Below are positions 1-6,115 of a DNA stretch of 7,573 bases, in pieces. A program made the translations under genes and the position numbers. Under the pieces are notes generated by a model that worked only from the letters and a program-made list of their open reading frames with translations, did no database searches and was not told the origin of the DNA. The first letter of the stretch is position 1, and each line of letters begins with the position of its first letter. Source of the stretch: an uncultured Chloroflexaceae bacterium (GTDB lineage Bacteria; Chloroflexota; Chloroflexia; Chloroflexales; Chloroflexaceae); contig CAKZQX010000866.1 of NCBI GenBank assembly GCA_937141995.1, positions 1-7,573 on the forward strand. The letters run 5' to 3'.

Positions 1-69
1 GAGGAGCGTATCCAGCCCCGGTACGCCCGTGGTAAGGCGGGAATGATTATGTATGCGCAAATCTGTCAT
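1..69 (-). CDS. KaiC/RadA-like ATPase, N-terminal fragment (partial)
   Basis: Reading leftwards from an ATG at 67-69, 23 codons are open to the window edge. They end in RLTTGVPGLDTLL, the signature that opens KaiC-domain (RecA/RadA-superfamily) ATPases just before the glycine-rich stretch and Walker A motif. Walker A itself lies outside the window. The start is supported by an AAAGG purine run at 79-83, 9 nt upstream. The gene begins 18 nt after the stop of the receiver-like gene at 88-507, so the two are probably cotranscribed. KaiC-like ATPases outside cyanobacteria are often paired with signalling proteins and need not be clock components. The family call rests on about 13 residues, so the exact subfamily (KaiC, RadA, GvpD-like) cannot be decided here. 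Confidence 0.6.
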   Translation of the reverse strand, partial: MTDLRIHNHSRLTTGVPGLDTLL

Positions 70-87
70 ACCAGACGACCTTTTTGT

Positions 88-507
88 TTACATCAACTCG
101 TGCAGAAAGGTAGTGCCTTCATCGCCTTGCCGTGCCCGCACAACCTGTTGGATAGCCGGCAACAACTCGCTACTGAGATTGGCTTTACGCACGAACGCAT
201 CGGCACCGTCAGCATACGCCTGCCGATCATATGCGCCGGTATCCAGCAGACCCAGGACAATAATGCCGGCGCGCGGCCAACGCTCGCGCAGGCGGGAGAT
301 CATGGATATATTTGTGTGCGCCGCAGTTCCCAGCCCCACCAGAATAATGCCCGGTGATGACATACTGTATTGGAGAAACGCTTCATCGAGGGTGGCGGCT
401 GTCCCAATGATCTGGATCTCCTGATTGTAGGAATGCCGCAGCACGCCCGTAAGCAGGCGCAAAAAGACAGGACTGCTATCAATGATCAGAACCGGAACTA
501 TTGACAT
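88..507 (-). CDS. Stand-alone receiver-like protein lacking the phospho-acceptor aspartate (pseudo-receiver)
   Basis: This 139-residue protein has the outline of a CheY-like receiver domain and no output domain. It opens with VLIIDSSP, where D10 remains of the usual acidic pair. The beta-3 strand PGIILVGLG follows, then beta-4 IIVLGLLD, and GADAFVRK ends with the conserved lysine K108. In a canonical receiver beta-3 ends in Asp; here that position is G58 (codon GGG at 334-336). The switch Thr/Ser is also Gly (G86). Phosphorylation at the usual site is therefore not possible, and the protein probably works as a protein-protein interaction module. ATG at 505-507 is preceded by GAGGAG at 514-519 with 6-nt spacing, a strong ribosome site. 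A KaiC-like gene follows 18 nt downstream, suggesting a shared role. Family membership is fairly certain; the partner and function are inferred. Confidence 0.85.
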   Translation of the reverse strand: MSIVPVLIIDSSPVFLRLLTGVLRHSYNQEIQIIGTAATLDEAFLQYSMSSPGIILVGLGTAAHTNISMISRLRERWPRAGIIVLGLLDTGAYDRQAYADGADAFVRKANLSSELLPAIQQVVRARQGDEGTTFLHELM

Positions 508-686
508 ACCCCGCTCCTCGGGTCACGATCACCAACCCAGTGACCAACGTAGGTGACTTCCCGGCGATATCCCGATGAAGCTATACTATGTTGAGAAAAT
601 AGTCCGTCGCCCTGAGCGATCGCAACGCACAAGAACTTTTTGTGTGAAGGCGAGGCTTCAGATTGAGCCATATCGCTGTGATAACC

Positions 687-715
687 AGTATAGTGCCAGT
701 GTAGCAAAGGTCGCA
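687..715 (-). promoter_or_regulatory. Weak candidate promoter for the receiver/KaiC-like genes
   Basis: On the minus strand TATACT (687-692) matches the -10 consensus at five of six positions. Nothing close to TTGACA lies 16-18 bp upstream (TGCGAC at 710-715). A start near 680 would give a leader of about 170 nt. The poor -35 would suit an activator-dependent promoter, and the TACGGG sites begin about 70 bp upstream of that start. This is inference from spacing only. Confidence 0.2.
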
Positions 716-750
716 GGTGCCGGTCTATCAGGAAGATGCGGAATTTTGCC

Positions 751-824
751 GTACGGGGTTTACCGTTGCAATTCCAGGAGAGAGCTACGGGAAAACTACG
801 GGGTGACTACGGGAAACCTACGGG
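751..824. repeat. Helically phased TACGGG heptamer array, candidate operator
   Basis: CTACGGG occurs at 785-791, 796-802, 807-813 and 818-824, so four copies start at exact 11-bp intervals. A fifth TACGGG is at 752-757, within the 8-bp palindrome CCGTACGG (749-756) and 34 bp from the first copy. Eleven-base spacing places each copy on nearly the same face of the helix, as expected for a cooperatively bound regulator. NarL-family regulators characteristically read 7-bp sites starting with TAC. The array begins 15 bp past the stop of a NarL-type regulator gene and lies upstream of the receiver gene. That this regulator binds here is inferred, not shown. Confidence 0.55.
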
Positions 825-838
825 CAGGTGCGGTTGGC

Positions 839-1495
839 TCACGCGCCATCGGGATGCTCGACAATCCCGTGTTGCATCGCGTAGCGCAGTAGTTCGGCCT
901 GCGTTTTAAGGCCCAGTTTGCGCATCAGATTGGTGCGATGCGTTTCCGCCGTACGGGGGCTGATGTTGAGGCGATTGCCAATTTCGGCATTGCTTGCGCC
1001 CTGCGCCGCCAGTTGCAGCACCTGCCGTTCCCGACTGGTCAGCAGTTCAACCCAATCGAGCGAACTCTCGGCGGCAAACTCCAGAAACATATCGACGGCA
1101 CGCTCGGTCAGGGCGCGGCTTAAGAAACGCCGCCCGGCCAGCACCTCGCGTACTGCCTGGACCAGATCGCCCGCATCGGACTCCTTCAGCACATAGGCCG
1201 ATGCCCCATGGCGCAACGTTTCACGGACATACACCGTATTTGCATGCATTGAGAAGATGACAATCCGGGTGGATACACCATGGTCGGTAAGTTGCCGGGT
1301 CAGTTCCATGCCATTCAATCCCGGCATTAACACATCCAGAATCAAAATCTCGGGCTGCAACCGGAGCACCATGTCCAGGACGGCATGCCCTTCGGTGGCC
1401 TCACCGATAATCGTAAAGTCAGGTTCCGCTTCTAGCACCGCACGCAATCCATGCAGTACCATCGGATGGTCATCGGCCAGGACAATCGTCGTCAT
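839..1495 (-). CDS. NarL/LuxR-family DNA-binding response regulator
   Basis: This 218-residue protein is a complete two-domain response regulator. The receiver spans about residues 1-120 with acidic pair D8/D9, phospho-acceptor D54 (ILILDVLMPGLNG), switch residue S82 and lysine K104. A linker of about 30 residues leads to a LuxR-type helix-turn-helix at about 150-212. There LTSRERQVLQLAAQG is the scaffold helix and NRLNISPRTAETHRTNLMRKL the turn plus recognition helix. All phosphorylation residues are intact, unlike the receiver at 88-507. The start codon overlaps the kinase stop as ATGA (1492-1495), with AGGAG only 2 nt upstream, indicating translational coupling. The kinase is thus its near-certain partner. 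Targets are unknown; the TACGGG array beyond its 3' end and the lut promoter are the obvious candidates. Confidence 0.95.
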   Translation of the reverse strand: MTTIVLADDHPMVLHGLRAVLEAEPDFTIIGEATEGHAVLDMVLRLQPEILILDVLMPGLNGMELTRQLTDHGVSTRIVIFSMHANTVYVRETLRHGASAYVLKESDAGDLVQAVREVLAGRRFLSRALTERAVDMFLEFAAESSLDWVELLTSRERQVLQLAAQGASNAEIGNRLNISPRTAETHRTNLMRKLGLKTQAELLRYAMQHGIVEHPDGA

Positions 1496-4146
1496 AACTC
1501 CTGTTCCTTCCCAGGAATAACTGTATGTTCAAGCGGAATCTCGACCAGCAGGTGGGTACCCTTCCTCAATGTAGAGTCGATCCGCAGTGACCCACCGAGG
1601 AGCATCACCCGCTCCCGCATACCGATCAGACCACTGCTGGCCGGATCATTCAGGGCGGCATCCAGATCAAAGCCGGAGCCGTCATCGTTAATCCTGATCC
1701 GGACACGATTGCCGTTTGCCAGCAATCGCAAACTGACCTCACGCGCCTGGGCATGCCGCGCCACATTGGTCAGCGCCTCCTGCACCACCCGGTAGACCGT
1801 GGCTTCAATCGGGGCCGCAAAGCGCCGGTCAATGCCATAGTGCCGCCAGCGCACCTGGACCTGCGTCTGCGAGACATAGCGCTCGATATGCCACTGCAAG
1901 GTTGCCAGAAGGCCAAAATCATCCAGCATGGTCGGACGCAGATTGAGGGAGAGGTTGCGCACCCGCACCAGCAGATCATTAATCGCCTGACGCGCATCGT
2001 CGAGATAGGCCGGAAGCTGTTCCCGCGAGAGCGTACCGGCCATATCCAGCACCAGTTTCACCCCGGTCAGCACCTGCCCGACCTCGTCGTGCAGTTCACG
2101 CGCGATATGTTTGCGCTCGGTCTCCTGCACCTCGATCAACCGGCGCGAGAGCAGTTGTAGCCGCTCGGTATACTGTTGAAGCAACATCTCGGCCTGCTTA
2201 CGCTCATGAATATCCCGATGCGTACCTACCCATTCACAAATTGTGCCATGCACGTCGTGTACCGGCACCCCGCGCGCGGTACACCAGCGGTAGGTTCCGT
2301 CATAGCGGCGCACCCGGTGAGTCATCTCATAGATCTGCTGCTGCGTTACGGCCGTCTGCCAGGTCTGCCTGGAGGCGGCGCGATCATCCGGGTGAATTGC
2401 ATCAAACCAACCCCATCCGCACACGGCTTCGGCGGTCTGCCCGGTGAATGCCTGCCAGGAGGGGATCGGCTGGTCAATTTCACCGACGGCATGGGTGCGC
2501 CAGACGGCCTGGTTGAGCGCCTCGACAAACGAGCGCAACCGATGTTCACCGGCGCGCAGCGCTTCCTCCGCCTGTTTACGCTCGGTAATATCGGCCGCCA
2601 TGCTGATGACCATCCGCCGGCCCAGGCTATCAATGCCCAGGGGCGCGGAGCTAAACTCCCAGACGCGCGGGTGGCCTTGCTTTGTCGTAATGGTAAACTC
2701 ACCCTCGTAGATGCGGCGATCCAGACTGTAGAGGCGATCAATATCCATCCGCACCTGCGTTTTACGCGGACCATAGGCCCGCTCGATCCAGGCTGCGATG
2801 GTTGGAATATCATCGCGGGTATAGCCGGTAATCTCGGTCCAGACGGTATTGATTTCAATAACTTGATCATCATCGGCATGGATAATAATCGGAAAGGGCG
2901 CATCAATGAAGGCCCGGCGGAAGCGCGCCTCACTCGCGGCCAGTTGTTGCCGGGCATGCACGGTCTCAGTGACATCAACCGCAAAACTCATCACGCCCTG
3001 GATTGTGCCTGCCGCATCACGCCAGGGACAGAGCACCTGATTAAAGTAGCCAGTCTCGTGGGTGCCATTGCTGTCCCGATCAAAGGTCGCCGGCATCTCA
3101 TACTGTTTATCAGTCGCGCCGGTCTGGTAGACCTGATCAAACCGCTCAAAGATCCCCTGGTCCGTAAGATCAGCCATAGCTTCGCGCAGGGGCAAGCCGA
3201 TCAGGTTGCGCTGCCCGACAACCTGATCGTGCAGCGGATTGGAGAAAATGTAGGTATGCTCCGGTCCCTCGTGCAGGGCAATAAAGGCGGGAGCCTGGTT
3301 GAAGAGGGTCTGGAGATGTGACTCACTGGCATGGAGCGCCGCCTCGGTCTGGGCACGCGCCTGGTCCGCCTGGTTCAGCGCCCGGGCCACGCCAAAAAAA
3401 ATCAGGAGGTTGGCGCTCATCAGCAGAATCATGGCAAAGCCCGGGCCAAACAGTTCGGCCCGGGCATTCCATGCGGACAGCGCCTCACCCGCCAGCGGGA
3501 TCAGGATGGCCGCCGGCAGCAGCCGCCGCAGGACCATCCCACCGGCCCGCCGATCCAGCGCCAGCCCAACGATCGCCTGATCCGGATGAAGGGCCAGCAA
3601 CCCCAGACCGAGGACAACGAATAACCCGGCCGATAGCAGCGTCATGCCAATCGTGCCCCGGACAAGGTACAGTTCGGGAATACCGAGAAGATAGCCTACT
3701 CCTACGCGTAAGGCATTCAGCAGCGCGGCAAACGTCAACACCTGCGCTGCTGCAATCCCATTGCGCCAGGGCAGCAGAAACAGCAACAGCGCCAGGCCCA
3801 ACAACAACAGGTTCAACGCCGTCCCGGAGGAAGGAACGCCGATAGAGGCGGACTGCGGCCCCATTTCATACGTGAGTAGCGCCACTAGACCCAGCAGCGT
3901 AACGCCACCGGCACTCGCGGCAATGGCTGTGCGCATCCAGGGTTGGGGTGGGTGTACCAGGTTCGGGACATACCCGGGCAACCCCAGCAGCACCAGCGCG
4001 CTCCCAGCCAGTACAAAAACCAGCGCGGTACTGAATAGCATGGGCCGGCCAATCAGCGCCAGCAGCCCACCCACTGCGACAATTATTCCGGCCGGCAGCG
4101 GCAGCCAACGCTGAATTGCCCGCAGACGGGCAGGCGCAATGATCAT
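1492..4146 (-). CDS. Membrane-anchored triple-PAS sensor histidine kinase (HisKA_3 type)
   Basis: This 884-residue protein starts with a hydrophobic domain (about 15-255) of roughly seven or eight membrane segments, which I cannot assign to a named sensor family. A short coiled linker (about 255-275) follows. Three PAS domains come next, about 275-400, 403-528 and 532-655; the third has the IHPDDR motif of PAS-fold 3. The dimerisation domain carries phospho-accepting H686 in ETERKHIARELHDEVGQ, typical of NarX/DegS-like HisKA_3 kinases. The ATPase domain has an N-box (N794 in VVQEALTNV), a G1 box NDDGSG (821-825) and a G2 box GLIGMRER (839 on). All catalytic motifs are intact. ATG at 4144-4146 has GGAG 7 nt upstream. 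The gene starts 12 bp after lutB stops and overlaps the regulator by ATGA, so it probably belongs to the lut transcript. Its signal is unknown. Confidence 0.95.
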   Translation of the reverse strand: MIIAPARLRAIQRWLPLPAGIIVAVGGLLALIGRPMLFSTALVFVLAGSALVLLGLPGYVPNLVHPPQPWMRTAIAASAGGVTLLGLVALLTYEMGPQSASIGVPSSGTALNLLLLGLALLLFLLPWRNGIAAAQVLTFAALLNALRVGVGYLLGIPELYLVRGTIGMTLLSAGLFVVLGLGLLALHPDQAIVGLALDRRAGGMVLRRLLPAAILIPLAGEALSAWNARAELFGPGFAMILLMSANLLIFFGVARALNQADQARAQTEAALHASESHLQTLFNQAPAFIALHEGPEHTYIFSNPLHDQVVGQRNLIGLPLREAMADLTDQGIFERFDQVYQTGATDKQYEMPATFDRDSNGTHETGYFNQVLCPWRDAAGTIQGVMSFAVDVTETVHARQQLAASEARFRRAFIDAPFPIIIHADDDQVIEINTVWTEITGYTRDDIPTIAAWIERAYGPRKTQVRMDIDRLYSLDRRIYEGEFTITTKQGHPRVWEFSSAPLGIDSLGRRMVISMAADITERKQAEEALRAGEHRLRSFVEALNQAVWRTHAVGEIDQPIPSWQAFTGQTAEAVCGWGWFDAIHPDDRAASRQTWQTAVTQQQIYEMTHRVRRYDGTYRWCTARGVPVHDVHGTICEWVGTHRDIHERKQAEMLLQQYTERLQLLSRRLIEVQETERKHIARELHDEVGQVLTGVKLVLDMAGTLSREQLPAYLDDARQAINDLLVRVRNLSLNLRPTMLDDFGLLATLQWHIERYVSQTQVQVRWRHYGIDRRFAAPIEATVYRVVQEALTNVARHAQAREVSLRLLANGNRVRIRINDDGSGFDLDAALNDPASSGLIGMRERVMLLGGSLRIDSTLRKGTHLLVEIPLEHTVIPGKEQEL

Positions 4147-4158
4147 AAGCGTGCTCCG

Positions 4159-5583
4159 TCACTCTTCGCGTGCTTGCTCCTGCTGCCGCTCTTCCCAGCG
4201 CGCGGTAAAGGTCTTACGCGCAACCGGCGGAAAATCACGCCGGTTAGTCCAGGTGTCTAGCGGCGGCGGCAGTTGCTCGATGCGACCATCTTTGGCGAGC
4301 AACCCGCTACCGAGGGCCGCCAGCTTGCTCCCCGCCCGATAGAACGCCGGATTGCTCATCATGATCTGCCAGCCGCGCATTGCCAGGTGCTCGCCCGGCG
4401 CGGCTTTCCCGGCCGCAACTGCATCGGCGCGCAGGCGCAGGAGTAGATCGGGAATAGGAATGCGCACCGGGCAGACCTCCTGACACGCGCCGCAGAGACT
4501 GCTGGCATAGGGCAGGTGATGCTGATCCGGCAGTTCCGGCTGCAGCAGCGGCGTCAGCACTGCGCCAATCGGCCCGGAGTAGACCCCACCGTAGGCATGC
4601 CCGCCGATGGCCTGATAGACCGGGCAGATATTAAGGCAAGCTCCGCAGCGGATGCAGAGCAGCGACTCGGCGTAGGGTCCACCCAGGATCGTTGAGCGGC
4701 CATTGTCCAGCAGGATCAGATGAAACTCTTCGGGGCCGTCAGGCTCCTGCGGGCGGGCGGGACCACTGAGCAGCGAAGTGTAGACTGAGAGCTTCTGGCC
4801 GGTTGCCGAACGGGCCAGCACCTGCAGCAGGATCTTCAGATCATCCAGCGACTCGACCACGCGCTCAATGCCCATCACCGCAACATGGATGCGCGGCAGT
4901 GTAGTGGTCAGCCGACCATTGCCCTCGTTTTCCACCAGCACAATTGCGCCGCTGTCGGCGACGCCAAAGTTCACCCCGCTGATACCCATATCGGCCTGAA
5001 GAAACTGCCGGCGCAATGCCTCCCGCGCAGTACGCGTCATCGTCGGGACATCGTCGGTAGGAGACATCCCCAGGTGCTGCTCAAACAGGCTGCTGACCTG
5101 CTGGCGGGTCTTGTGGATCGCCGGGCCAACAATGTGCGAGGGCGTCTCACCCGCCAGTTGGATGATATACTCGCCCAGGTCGGTCTCAGCAATCTCCATA
5201 CCCAGCGCCTCAAGTGCCTGGTTGAGATGGATCTCCTCGGAGGCCATCGACTTGGATTTGGCGATCAGGCGCACGCCCCGATCCTGCGCCAGGTCGGCGA
5301 TATACCGACTGACCGCCGCGCCATCCTCGGCCCAGTGGACATGCCCACCCTGCGCGGTGACATTGTCGCTCAGACGGATCAACAATTCATCGAGGCGGGC
5401 CAGCGCTTTCGCCCGCACCGCGCGTGCCTGATCGCGCAGGGCGGCCTCATCGGTCAGCGCCGCCAGCGCATTGGCGCGATTGCCGACAAAGCGCGTAGTT
5501 GCGCGGCTGATCGCGGTCTGCAACGTCTCATCGTGCAGTGCCGCATCAACGCGCTCGTGGAATGTCAGGTTTGCCTGGGTCAT
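4159..5583 (-). CDS. lutB: LutB-like lactate utilisation iron-sulfur protein (LUD domain plus two ferredoxin-type clusters)
   Basis: At 474 residues this matches the usual length of LutB (YkgF), the iron-sulfur subunit of the LutABC complex that oxidises L-lactate to pyruvate in the cytoplasm. An N-terminal LUD domain (about 70-295) includes ASEEIHLNQAL, GITGVN-like GISGVNFGVADSG and NEGNGRLTTTLP, all typical of the family. Cluster motif one is C310xxC313xxC316xxxC320P; motif two is C364xxC367xxxC371PV, with three clustered cysteines as usual in LutB. The tail (about 390-474) is the family's C-terminal extension. ATG at 5581-5583 is preceded by AAGGAG with 8-nt spacing, and it also forms ATGA with the end of a repeat-derived frame. 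LutA is upstream across a repeat-filled gap of 532 bp, and the histidine kinase follows 12 bp downstream. A lutC gene is absent here. The substrate could be another 2-hydroxyacid. Confidence 0.9.
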   Translation of the reverse strand: MTQANLTFHERVDAALHDETLQTAISRATTRFVGNRANALAALTDEAALRDQARAVRAKALARLDELLIRLSDNVTAQGGHVHWAEDGAAVSRYIADLAQDRGVRLIAKSKSMASEEIHLNQALEALGMEIAETDLGEYIIQLAGETPSHIVGPAIHKTRQQVSSLFEQHLGMSPTDDVPTMTRTAREALRRQFLQADMGISGVNFGVADSGAIVLVENEGNGRLTTTLPRIHVAVMGIERVVESLDDLKILLQVLARSATGQKLSVYTSLLSGPARPQEPDGPEEFHLILLDNGRSTILGGPYAESLLCIRCGACLNICPVYQAIGGHAYGGVYSGPIGAVLTPLLQPELPDQHHLPYASSLCGACQEVCPVRIPIPDLLLRLRADAVAAGKAAPGEHLAMRGWQIMMSNPAFYRAGSKLAALGSGLLAKDGRIEQLPPPLDTWTNRRDFPPVARKTFTARWEERQQEQAREE

Positions 5584-5622
5584 CTGTGAGTCTCCTTGTC
5601 TGGTAGGTCATCGGCGAGCTTG

Positions 5623-5998
5623 ATGAAGTTTGGATTTTTAATCTGGACAACACTGGCCTGGAGTCCCGGCTTCAGCCGGATCAAGCGTTCCCCGCAGTAT
5701 GCCGCTACCTCGGCAGATATCCACCGGCTAATGAAGTTTGAACATGTAAGCCAGCTATCGCCGGACAGGAGTCCCGGCTTCAGCCGGATCAAGCGTTCCC
5801 CGCAGTATGCCGCTGCCCCGGCAGGTATCCACCGGCTAAAGCCGGGACTCCAGATCATTGCATATCCGGACTATTTTTCAAAATTCATCAGCCGGATCGG
5901 GCTTTCCCGTCAGTATGCCGCTGCCCCGGCAGGTATCCACCGGCTAAAGCCGAGACTCCAGATCATTGCATATCCGGACTATTTCTCAAAATTCATTA
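5623..5998. repeat. 108-bp tandem repeat, about 3.5 copies, between lutA and lutB
   Basis: Four landmarks recur at exactly 108-bp intervals. ATGAAGTTTG starts at 5623 and 5731; GGAGTCCCGG starts at 5660 and 5768. CAGTATGCCGCT starts at 5695, 5803 and 5911. AAAATTCAT recurs near 5880 and 5988. Neighbouring units share different sections: units 1 and 2 share the left palindrome arm, 2 and 3 the centre and right arm, 3 and 4 the block after the right arm. The units have therefore diverged since duplication. Similar palindromic elements are familiar from Chloroflexus-type genomes, where they yield spurious 'SPGFSRIK' reading frames. The array fills most of the lutA-lutB gap and would put structured RNA into the operon transcript. 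Confidence 0.85.
5768..5851. repeat. Inverted repeat (REP/MITE-like) at the core of the tandem array
   Basis: The arms 5768-5787 (GGAGTCCCGG...CAGCCGG) and 5832-5851 (CCGGCTAAAG...GACTCC) are inverted copies with 19 of 20 positions matching, separated by 44 bp. The loop itself contains the small palindrome CTGCC-CC-GGCAG. The flanking copies keep only one good arm each: the left at 5660-5679 and the right at 5940-5959. In RNA this would form a stable stem-loop between lutA and lutB, possibly a processing or stability element. There is no transposase here, so mobility would depend on an enzyme elsewhere. Confidence 0.75.
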
Positions 5999-6079
5999 AG
6001 CCACCTGCAACAATTTGAGTGCATCCTGGTAGAACTCCATATGCTCAAAACCCCGCTCGGTTATACGATTCTCCGGCAT
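5996..6079 (-). pseudogene. N-terminal remnant of a four-helix-bundle (S23-like) protein
   Basis: A 27-codon frame starts with ATG at 6077-6079, 36 nt after the lutA stop, behind a GAGGAG ribosome site. It reads MPENRITERG, then FEHMEFYQDALKLLQVA, then TAA. The second part resembles the first helix of the four-helix-bundle/S23-type small proteins, usually around 120 residues long and typically written 'F..LevyqkAleL...iy'. Here the frame stops where the 108-bp tandem repeat begins (about 5998), so the rest of the gene appears deleted or displaced by repeats. It could alternatively be a functional short leader peptide. The start signal is convincing; the family assignment, from some 17 residues, is moderate. 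Confidence 0.5.
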
Positions 6080-6115
6080 AATGCTCCTCACCCCCCAAGC
6101 CCCAATCGCCAGTCA

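Larger units (their letters stand above)
508..838. other. Gene-free stretch with candidate regulatory sites
   Basis: I see no convincing gene in these 331 bases; short open frames on both strands show no recognisable motif. The stretch holds a phased TACGGG array (751-824), a TATACT -10-like box on the minus strand (687-692), and an interrupted palindrome at 628-644 (CACAA, 7 nt, TTGTG). The -10-like box suggests the receiver/KaiC-like genes have their own promoter rather than depending on read-through from the regulator gene. No strong hairpin followed by a T-run is visible, so I do not call a terminator after the response regulator. Confidence 0.5.

Noticed and set aside
628..644. Interrupted palindrome CACAA-N7-TTGTG as a terminator
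   Set aside because: The stem is only five base pairs, AT-rich, and not followed by a T-run; at most it is a weak operator candidate.
498..707. 69-codon minus-strand frame ahead of the receiver gene
   Set aside because: Overlaps the start of the receiver gene, has no family resemblance and no good start signal.
575..892. 105-codon plus-strand frame in the gene-free stretch
   Set aside because: No recognisable motif, it runs through the TACGGG array and into the regulator gene on the opposite strand, and lacks a clear ribosome site.
2176..3321. 381-codon plus-strand frame opposite the histidine kinase
   Set aside because: It is antisense to the PAS and kinase-coding region, has no recognisable domain, and mirrors the codon structure of a complete, motif-verified gene.
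4885..5589. 234-codon plus-strand frame opposite lutB
   Set aside because: Antisense shadow of a full-length LutB with all its cysteine motifs; no family features of its own.
5623..5998. CRISPR array
   Set aside because: The 108-bp unit has no short constant repeat alternating with unique spacers; shared blocks change from unit to unit, and there are no cas genes.
5596..6018. 140-codon plus-strand frame and the 92-codon minus-strand frame over the repeats
   Set aside because: Both translate the 108-bp repeat into recurring SPGFSRIK/RLIRLKPGL peptides; the palindromic repeat explains the open frames and neither has a convincing ribosome site or protein family.
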